DNA from: Kibdelosporangium philippinense
GTDB lineage: Bacteria; Actinomycetota; Actinomycetes; Mycobacteriales; Pseudonocardiaceae
Assembly (NCBI RefSeq): GCF_021390435.2
Contig: NZ_JAJVCN010000002.1
Span: 372,001-436,000 of the forward strand
DNA length: 64,000 nt
Reading direction: 5' to 3'
The notes beneath the pieces are model-generated. The model ran no database searches. It saw only the letters and a list, made by a program, of their open reading frames with translations, and had not been told where the DNA came from. Both the position numbers and the translations under genes were made by a program. Shown one piece after another: positions 58,635 through 64,000 of the stretch; the stretch's first letter is position 1, and the number at the start of each line of letters is the position of its first letter.

Positions 58635-59408
58635 GTGCCTTCCGCAACCCCGCCCCCCACCGGCACCGCCGAGGCGCACCTGCTCGACCTCGAACTGGCG
58701 GAGCCCCCACCCCGGCCACGACCCAATCTGGCGGTCGTGACCACCGAAGTCGCCGATCCGCTCGCTGATCATGAGTCTGATCACTTGCCGGGTTCGCGTG
58801 GTGAGCATCTCCTCCAGTGCGCGTACGGCAGTCGCGAGCGTGCCAAGAAGTTCTACGACAACCAGATGCTCGACCACCTCAACGACGACATGATCGAGTT
58901 CGTCGGGCGGATGGAGATGGCGTTCATCGCCAGCGCGGACGCGAAGGGCGAGTGCGACTCGTCGTTTCGCGCCGGACCACCCGGTTTCCTGCAGGTACTC
59001 GGCGCGAAGCACATCGCCTACCCGGAGTACCGGGGCAACGGCGTGCACGCCAGTCTCGGCAACGTCAGTGAGAACCCGCACCTTGCCATCCTGATGGTGG
59101 ACTTCGTCCGTGACTTGATCGGGCTGCACATCAACGGCCGGGCCAGCGTGGTCGAGGACGCCGACATGCGCGCGCGGTACCCGGACATCCCCACCGACTT
59201 CGACCGCGGCCGCACCCCCGAGCGCTGGGTCGTCGTCGAGGTGGAGGAGGCCTACATCCACTGCCGCAAACACATCCCGCACCTGCAGCCGGTCGAGCGG
59301 AGCAGGGACTGGGGCACCGACGACGCCAGGCGCAAGGGCGGCGACTACTTCGGAGCGAAGGCCACGCCGAAGCCGTGGCAGCAGGTGGTGCAGACTTCCT
59401 CGCAGTGA
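58635..59408 (+). CDS. pyridoxamine-5'-phosphate-oxidase-family protein
   Basis: A 257-residue protein from GTG 58635; the -10-like TGATAT just upstream may give a leaderless mRNA. A Pro-rich N terminus of 45 residues precedes the split-barrel flavin fold: MIEFVGRMEMAFIASADAKGECDSSFRAGPPGFLQVLGAKHIAYPEYRGNGVHASLGNV and LAILMVDFVRDLIGLHINGRASV. The fold binds FMN or F420 in relatives, and several actinobacterial members reduce unusual substrates. It overlaps the MarR gene by GTGA. Confidence 0.8.
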   Translation: MPSATPPPTGTAEAHLLDLELAEPPPRPRPNLAVVTTEVADPLADHESDHLPGSRGEHLLQCAYGSRERAKKFYDNQMLDHLNDDMIEFVGRMEMAFIASADAKGECDSSFRAGPPGFLQVLGAKHIAYPEYRGNGVHASLGNVSENPHLAILMVDFVRDLIGLHINGRASVVEDADMRARYPDIPTDFDRGRTPERWVVVEVEEAYIHCRKHIPHLQPVERSRDWGTDDARRKGGDYFGAKATPKPWQQVVQTSSQ

Positions 59409-59863
59409 ACAGCACGCAAGATCAACCCGCAGGCGAACGGGAGTCCGCGACCCGTGCGCTGGAGCGCGAGCTGTCCGTGCTGATCGGACGGGCCCGCAGC
59501 ATCTCGTTGAGCCTGGCCGCGCGGGTCCATCCGGAGCTGGACGCGGCCTGCTACGCGATGCTGCTGCACCTCGGTGACATCGGGCCGGTGCGCGCGGCCG
59601 ACGTGGTCGAGCGCACCGGTCTGGACAAATCGACGATAAGTCGCCAAATCGCCAGGCTCGAGGAGCTGGAGCTGGTCGAGCGGGTCGCCGATCCGCATGA
59701 TGGCCGGGCACGACTGGTCCAGCTCACCGACGGAGGCACCGAGCGTCTTGCCACGGTTCGAAACGACCGCCGCGCGAGGCTGCACGCGATCCTCGACCGC
59801 TGGCCGACCGACGAGATCACGACCTTTTCCGACCTGCTCGGCAAGCTCAATCAGGACCTGTAG
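59405..59863 (+). CDS. MarR-family regulator, PPOX partner
   Basis: A 152-residue regulator; GTG 59405 overlaps the PPOX stop. The winged helix spans GPVRAADVVERTGLDKSTISRQIARLEELELVERVADPHDGRARLVQLTDGGTERL. The N and C termini form the dimer domain. Coupled expression suggests it senses a ligand related to the PPOX product, an inference. No operator is obvious in front of the PPOX gene. Confidence 0.88.
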   Translation: MNSTQDQPAGERESATRALERELSVLIGRARSISLSLAARVHPELDAACYAMLLHLGDIGPVRAADVVERTGLDKSTISRQIARLEELELVERVADPHDGRARLVQLTDGGTERLATVRNDRRARLHAILDRWPTDEITTFSDLLGKLNQDL

Positions 59864-59883
59864 CGCACGGCACCTCCGGTATA

Positions 59884-59898
59884 GTTGCGTTAGGCAAC
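59884..59898. promoter_or_regulatory. MarR-type operator GTTGC-N5-GCAAC
   Basis: The palindrome overlaps a TATAGT hexamer (59880-59885) that suits a -10 box, 20 bp upstream of the second MarR start. Binding would block transcription, so autorepression is likely. Confidence 0.6.
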
Positions 59899-59917
59899 CA
59901 ATGGTGGAGGCCCGGCG

Positions 59918-60364
59918 ATGAAGCCAACTTCCGAGGACTACATCGGCTTGATCCGGCAGGTCCGGTCGTTGATGGAGCTCCAGCACGCCACCACCATGCG
60001 CAGCTGGGAGGAATCGCGGGTGCAGCCGGGCGCGGGCAAACTGCTCGCCGAACTGGCCTACCGTGGCGAAGCCCGCGTTTCCGACCTCGCTGAGCAGCGG
60101 TTTGTCGACGCGTCCGTGGTCAGCAGGCAGGCCGCTCAGCTGGAGAAACTCGGCCTGATCGAGCGCCGCCGGGCGCCAGAGGACCGGCGCGCCGCTCTGC
60201 TGAGCCTGACGCCAGAGGGTGAGAAGGTCCTCGAACAATGGCGCCAGCGTCAGGCGGACACCATGGCTGACGCCCTGAGTGACTGGGACGCCGAAGACGT
60301 CGCGTCCGCCACAGAGCACCTCGCCCGGATGAACTCCGCCTTTCGCGCACACCTGTCGAGCTGA
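59918..60364 (+). CDS. MarR-family regulator, second
   Basis: A 148-residue regulator from ATG 59918 with GGTGGAGG upstream. The winged helix is ARVSDLAEQRFVDASVVSRQAAQLEKLGLIERRRAPEDRRAALLSLTPEGEKVLEQW. It is not closely similar to the MarR gene before it. The operator in its own promoter suggests autorepression. The target beyond itself is unknown; the next gene, clpB, has its own HAIR site. Confidence 0.88.
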   Translation: MKPTSEDYIGLIRQVRSLMELQHATTMRSWEESRVQPGAGKLLAELAYRGEARVSDLAEQRFVDASVVSRQAAQLEKLGLIERRRAPEDRRAALLSLTPEGEKVLEQWRQRQADTMADALSDWDAEDVASATEHLARMNSAFRAHLSS

Positions 60365-60404
60365 GGGTCACCCAGGTCGAACCGGTTACACCCAGACGGC
60401 CGCT

Positions 60405-60421
60405 TGATCACGCGGTGATCA
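60405..60421. repeat. palindrome TGATCAC-N3-GTGATCA
   Basis: A perfect 7-bp-arm palindrome 10 bp before the first DnaA-box-like sequence in the clpB upstream region. It may be an operator. Confidence 0.5.
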
Positions 60422-60430
60422 CCTATGGCC

Positions 60431-60481
60431 TGTGGATAGCGACCTGCGGTTTGTGGATAACTGGGCACTTCGTGTGGACAA
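60431..60481 (+). promoter_or_regulatory. three DnaA-box-like 9-mers at 21-bp spacing
   Basis: TGTGGATAG (60431-60439), TGTGGATAA (60452-60460) and TGTGGACAA (60473-60481) lie in the same direction with starts exactly 21 bp apart. The second and third are the reverse complements of the E. coli (TTATCCACA) and actinobacterial (TTGTCCACA) consensus boxes; the first differs at one base. They sit about 127-177 bp upstream of clpB. Confidence 0.6.
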
Positions 60482-60509
60482 CCCCGTTGGTACATGTGAG
60501 TGAAACTGG

Positions 60510-60530
60510 GTTGAGCGGAACAGACTCAAC
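60510..60530. promoter_or_regulatory. HAIR element in the clpB promoter
   Basis: GTTGAGC-N7-ACTCAAC, 78-98 bp upstream of clpB, fits the HspR operator. A further GTTGAGC half-site lies at 60540-60546. Confidence 0.75.
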
Positions 60531-60607
60531 TTTTCTGACGTTGAGCATTACGACAGCTTCTCGGGGAAGCTGGGGTCAGAGCATCAACACGCGTACTGAG
60601 GTGAGGG

Positions 60608-63193
60608 ATGGACGCATTCAACCCGACCACGAAGACCCAGCAGGCGGTCTCCGCCGCGGTTCAGGCGGCCACCGTCGCCGGGAACCCGGACGTCTCGCCG
60701 GCGCATCTGCTCGCGGCGCTGCTGGCGCAGGGCGACGGGATCACGGCGCCGCTGCTGACCGCGGTCGGGGCGGATCCTGGGGTTGTCGGCAAGGAACTTG
60801 AGAAGATCGTCGCCAGTCTGCCGTCGGCGACCGGCGCGACTGTGTCGACGCCGAACCTGAACGGCCAGGCGGCCCGTTCGCTCAGCCAGGCGCAGAAGCT
60901 GGCGACCGAGATGGGCGACGAATACGTCTCCACCGAGCACGTTCTGTACGGCCTGGCCTACGAGCGCGGCCCGGTCGGTGAGCTGCTGCGCAGGCACGGC
61001 GCCACCCCCGAAGCCCTCAAGGACGCGTTCACCAAGGTCCGCGGCTCCGCCCGCGTGACCAGCCCGGACCCCGAGGGCACCTATCAGGCGCTGGAGAAGT
61101 ACGGCGTCGACCTCACCGACCGCGCGCGCAAGGGCGAGCTCGACCCGGTGATCGGCCGCGACGCCGAGATCCGCCGCGTTGTGCAGGTGCTTTCCCGGCG
61201 TACCAAGAACAACCCCGTGCTGATCGGCGAGCCCGGTGTCGGCAAGACCGCCATCGTCGAAGGCCTCGCCCAGCGGATCATCGCCGGCGACGTGCCGGAA
61301 TCCTTGCGTGGCAAGCGAGTTGTCGCCCTTGACCTCGGTTCGATGGTGGCGGGCGCGAAGTTCCGCGGTGAGTTCGAGGAACGCCTCAAGGCCGTGCTGA
61401 AGGAAATCACCGACTCCGCCGGCCAGGTGGTCACGTTCATCGACGAGCTGCACACGATCGTCGGCGCCGGTGCGACCGGCGAAAGCGCGATGGACGCGGG
61501 CAACATGATCAAGCCGATGCTGGCCCGCGGCGAGCTGCGCATGGTCGGCGCGACCACCTTGGACGAGTACCGCGAGCACATCGAGAAGGACCCCGCGCTG
61601 GAGCGCCGGTTCCAGCAAGTGCTCGTCGGCGAGCCGTCGGTCGAGGACACCATCGGCATCCTGCGTGGCCTCAAGGAGCGCTACGAGGTGCACCACGGTG
61701 TCCGGATCACCGACGCCGCCCTGGTTTCGGCCGCCACGCTCTCTGACCGCTACATCACCGCCCGGTTCCTGCCGGACAAGGCGATCGATCTGGTCGACGA
61801 GGCCGCGTCCCGGCTGCGGATGGAGATCGACTCACGGCCGGTCGAGATCGACGAGGTCGAGCGGGCCGTCCGGCGCCTCGAAATCGAGGAAATGGCGCTG
61901 GCCAAGGAAGAGGACCCAGCGTCCAAGCAGCGCCTGACCGCGTTGCGCGCCGAACTGGCCGAGAAGCGCGAAGCCTTGTCCGCGTTGACCGCCAGGTGGC
62001 AGAACGAGAAGGGCTCGATCGAGAAGACCCGTGACCTCAAGGAACAGCTAGAGCACCTGCGCGGTGAGTCGGAGCGCGCCGAGCGCGACGGCGACCTCGG
62101 CAGGGCCGCTGAGCTGCGCTACGGCCGGATTCCCGCGCTGGAGAAGGAACTCGAGGCGGCGACCGAGTCGACCAAGGTCGCGTCCGTGATGCTGAAGGAA
62201 GAGGTCGGCCCGGACGACGTCGCCGAAGTCGTGTCCGCGTGGACCGGCATCCCGGCAGGCCGGATGCTCGAAGGCGAAACCGCGAAGCTGCTGCGGATGG
62301 AGGACGCGCTCGGCAGGCGAGTCGTCGGCCAAGCCGAAGCCGTGCGCGTGGTGTCCGACGCGGTGCGTCGGTCGCGTGCCGGTGTCGCCGACCCGGACCG
62401 GCCGACAGGCTCGTTCCTGTTCCTCGGCCCGACCGGTGTCGGCAAGACTGAGCTGGCCAAGGCACTGGCGGAGTTCCTGTTCGACGACGAGCGGGCGATG
62501 ATCCGCATCGACATGAGCGAGTACGCCGAGAAGCACTCGGTGGCCCGGCTCGTCGGCGCCCCGCCCGGATACGTCGGCTACGACCAGGGCGGCCAGCTGA
62601 CCGAGTCCGTCCGGCGCCGGCCGTACAGCGTCGTGCTGCTCGACGAGGTCGAGAAGGCCCACCCGGACGTGTTCGACGTGCTCCTGCAGGTGCTCGACGA
62701 CGGCAGGCTGACCGACGGCCAAGGCCGCACGGTCGACTTCCGCAACACGATCCTGGTGTTGACCTCCAACCTGGGCTCGCAAGCGATTGCGGACGTGTCG
62801 CTGAACGAGCAGCAGCGCAAGGACGCGGTGCTGGCGGTGGTGCAGCGGCACTTCAAGCCGGAGTTCCTCAACCGGCTCGACGATGTCGTGGTGTTCCACC
62901 AGCTGGCGACCGAAGAGCTCACCGCGATCGTGGACATCCAGATCGACCGGCTGTCCCGCAGGCTGTCCCAGCGCAGGCTGACCCTGGAAGTGACGGCAGC
63001 GGCCCGTGACTGGTTGGCCCTCAACGGCTTCGACCCGGTCTACGGCGCCCGCCCATTGCGCCGCCTGGTCTCCTCGGCGATCGGCGACCAACTGGCAAAG
63101 AAGCTGCTGTCCGGCGAGATAACCGACGGAAACCGGGTGAACGTGGACATCACCGACGATTCATCAGGCCTGGTGGTCTCAAAGGCAGCCTGA
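60608..63193 (+). CDS. clpB: ATP-dependent disaggregase ClpB
   Basis: An 861-residue Hsp100 protein from ATG 60608 with GAGGTGAGGG upstream. Order: N domain, first AAA+ module with Walker A GEPGVGKTA (near residue 205), a coiled-coil middle region near 400-530 (ERDLGRAAELRYGRIPALEKELEAA), and second AAA+ module with GPTGVGKTE near 603 and the Walker B region VVLLDEVEKAHPDV. It lacks a ClpP-binding IGF/IGL loop, in line with disaggregation by ClpB with DnaK. Its promoter has the HAIR element, so HspR likely controls it. Confidence 0.97.
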   Translation: MDAFNPTTKTQQAVSAAVQAATVAGNPDVSPAHLLAALLAQGDGITAPLLTAVGADPGVVGKELEKIVASLPSATGATVSTPNLNGQAARSLSQAQKLATEMGDEYVSTEHVLYGLAYERGPVGELLRRHGATPEALKDAFTKVRGSARVTSPDPEGTYQALEKYGVDLTDRARKGELDPVIGRDAEIRRVVQVLSRRTKNNPVLIGEPGVGKTAIVEGLAQRIIAGDVPESLRGKRVVALDLGSMVAGAKFRGEFEERLKAVLKEITDSAGQVVTFIDELHTIVGAGATGESAMDAGNMIKPMLARGELRMVGATTLDEYREHIEKDPALERRFQQVLVGEPSVEDTIGILRGLKERYEVHHGVRITDAALVSAATLSDRYITARFLPDKAIDLVDEAASRLRMEIDSRPVEIDEVERAVRRLEIEEMALAKEEDPASKQRLTALRAELAEKREALSALTARWQNEKGSIEKTRDLKEQLEHLRGESERAERDGDLGRAAELRYGRIPALEKELEAATESTKVASVMLKEEVGPDDVAEVVSAWTGIPAGRMLEGETAKLLRMEDALGRRVVGQAEAVRVVSDAVRRSRAGVADPDRPTGSFLFLGPTGVGKTELAKALAEFLFDDERAMIRIDMSEYAEKHSVARLVGAPPGYVGYDQGGQLTESVRRRPYSVVLLDEVEKAHPDVFDVLLQVLDDGRLTDGQGRTVDFRNTILVLTSNLGSQAIADVSLNEQQRKDAVLAVVQRHFKPEFLNRLDDVVVFHQLATEELTAIVDIQIDRLSRRLSQRRLTLEVTAAARDWLALNGFDPVYGARPLRRLVSSAIGDQLAKKLLSGEITDGNRVNVDITDDSSGLVVSKAA

Positions 63194-63204
63194 CCGGATC
63201 CGGC

Positions 63205-63232
63205 AGGGCGTGTCCACCGGTGGACACGCCCT
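63205..63232 (+). terminator. palindromic terminator after clpB
   Basis: A perfect 26-bp palindrome (half-site GGGCGTGTCCACC, 63206-63218) with A/T flanks. It shares GTGTCCACC with the inverted 22-bp repeat units. Confidence 0.7.
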
Positions 63233-63264
63233 TGGCTCAGATGATCCTTACGGACGATGTCCGC

Positions 63265-63270
63265 TAGTCT
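63265..63270 (+). promoter_or_regulatory. putative -10 box TAGTCT, leaderless start
   Basis: TAGTCT ends 7 nt before the GTG start of the last gene. Such spacing is typical of leaderless actinobacterial transcripts. The -35 box is unclear. Confidence 0.4.
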
Positions 63271-63277
63271 CTGAACG

Positions 63278-63973
63278 GTGGGCCTCCCCGCGTGGATCTG
63301 GTTCGCCGTGGCCGCACTCGCGGCTCTCGGCGGCGCTGCCCTGCTCGCTCGAGACCGTGCCGTTCGCACTTCGCGTAACCGTGAACGCCGTCGATGGGCC
63401 GCGTTACGGGGTTGGCAGTTCACCGAGACAGACAACGTCCTTCCGACTCAGTGGGAAGGCGGCGCGCTGGCGTACTACGGCGGCGGGATCGCCCGTGACG
63501 TGGTGGCCGGGTCGACCTTCACCGCTGATGGCAGGCGCCGGGTCTACATTTTCGACCTCGACAATGGTGGCCGCGTCAGCGCGGTGATCGCGGCCGTGCA
63601 GTGCCGCCGCAAGCACGAGGTCGTGGTGGAGCTGTGGCTCCCCAGTGTTCCGTTCGAGCAGGAGCACATGCCTGAGCTGCTCGGTCCAGTTGGCCAGCGG
63701 TATGCGTTCGTATCGGATCTGGCCAAGGCGCGGGCGCTGATCACGCCGGATCTGGTTGACGCGTCCGAGGAAGTCGGGCCGGATGTGATGGTCGCGTGGG
63801 TTGAGGACGGGTGGGTTCTCGCCGCGGCGCCGGTCAACGCCAATCCGTCGCGGCTTGAGCGGCTGCTGCGGAGCCTTGGCGAGGTCGCGGATGTGGTCGA
63901 CCCGTTCGAGGACGATGAACAACCTTCAACTGATGGCACCGCACAGCTCCCGCCGGGACGCCACGGCCAGTAA
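63278..63973 (+). CDS. conserved membrane-anchored protein of unknown function
   Basis: A 231-residue protein from GTG 63278. Residues 3-24 are a single membrane helix (PAWIWFAVAALAALGGAALL), followed by a basic stretch (RTSRNRERRRW) and a soluble domain rich in beta strands (TFTADGRRRVYIFDLDNGGRVSAV; WLPSVPFEQEHMPELLG; VAWVEDGWVLAAAP) with the opening W-A-A-L-R-G-W-Q-F. I do not recognise a named family beyond conserved actinobacterial hypotheticals. It is downstream of clpB behind a terminator and has its own promoter. Confidence 0.75.
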   Translation: MGLPAWIWFAVAALAALGGAALLARDRAVRTSRNRERRRWAALRGWQFTETDNVLPTQWEGGALAYYGGGIARDVVAGSTFTADGRRRVYIFDLDNGGRVSAVIAAVQCRRKHEVVVELWLPSVPFEQEHMPELLGPVGQRYAFVSDLAKARALITPDLVDASEEVGPDVMVAWVEDGWVLAAAPVNANPSRLERLLRSLGEVADVVDPFEDDEQPSTDGTAQLPPGRHGQ

Positions 63974-64000
63974 CTTGGCCGCATGCCAACTGCTCTAGTC

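Noticed and set aside
60431..60481. Chromosomal origin of replication
   Set aside because: Only three DnaA-like boxes are present and no dnaA, dnaN or gyr genes flank them.
63983..64000. Possible start of another plus-strand gene at the window end
   Set aside because: ATG at 63983 is followed by only five codons before the edge, which is too little to judge.

Overview
The window is high-GC actinobacterial DNA. Many genes start with GTG or TTG, 4-bp start/stop overlaps (ATGA, GTGA) are common, an F420-type luciferase-like oxidoreductase is present, and dnaK-grpE-dnaJ-hspR carries HAIR operators. FadE5-, EtfD- and dcd-like proteins resemble mycobacterial ones, but the VanW protein, the GTGAGTGGTT-type intergenic repeats and the overall gene mix fit a Pseudonocardiales soil actinomycete better. 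The genus is inference. The sequence looks chromosomal: I see no transposase, integrase, phage gene, rRNA or CRISPR array.

Layout. 1-7.1 kb: the start of an ADP-ribosylglycohydrolase gene, then a polar amino-acid ABC importer (binding lipoprotein, permease, ATPase) followed closely by a membrane-anchored beta-helix protein, a SRPBCC protein, a NYN/PIN-like protein and an acetyltransferase. 7.3-7.8 kb: a RelE/Phd toxin-antitoxin pair with a near-consensus leaderless promoter. 7.9-12 kb: a thioredoxin-NHL protein, a GroES-like protein and a VanW protein, closed by nested inverted repeats and a terminator. 12.3-21.6 kb: FadE5-like acyl-CoA dehydrogenase, a LuxR-type regulator, an LLM oxidoreductase plus SnoaL-like protein behind a KstR-like site, a sodium:solute symporter, an MFS exporter and a membrane diguanylate cyclase. 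21.8-25.3 kb: a PRTase, a secreted DUF11 protein, dCTP deaminase and tRNA-Gly(CCC).

25.3-38.8 kb is the most distinctive part: a self-contained catabolic island built around a molybdenum hydroxylase. One operon reads left (enoyl-CoA hydratase, an acyl-CoA synthetase fused to an amidase, an SDR dehydrogenase, a CoxG-like protein). A divergent operon reads right (FAD subunit, large subunit 1, 2Fe-2S subunit, large subunit 2, GntR/FCD regulator). A divergent MFS importer and alpha/beta hydrolase follow. Four copies of the palindrome TGGTATACCA sit at exactly these promoters, so the GntR protein probably controls the whole set. The logic (import, ring hydroxylation, hydrolysis, CoA activation, beta-oxidation-like steps) points to breakdown of an aromatic or N-heterocyclic compound. 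The substrate is not identifiable from sequence alone.

38.8-64 kb: a CDF metal transporter with a flavin disulfide oxidoreductase, a 22-bp tandem-repeat array, a methyltransferase, a Uma2-family protein, EtfD (electron transfer from beta-oxidation to quinone), an SMR efflux pump with a TetR regulator, duplicated secreted serine hydrolases, a GH65 phosphorylase with beta-phosphoglucomutase, a DUF4097 lipoprotein, the DnaK heat-shock operon, a flavohemoglobin-like protein, a PPOX-family/MarR pair and a second MarR gene, and clpB. The clpB promoter carries a HAIR element plus three DnaA-box-like 9-mers at exact 21-bp spacing. fadE5 and etfD share a 14-bp palindrome, TTACTYGYCRGTAA, suggesting a common fatty-acid-oxidation regulator.
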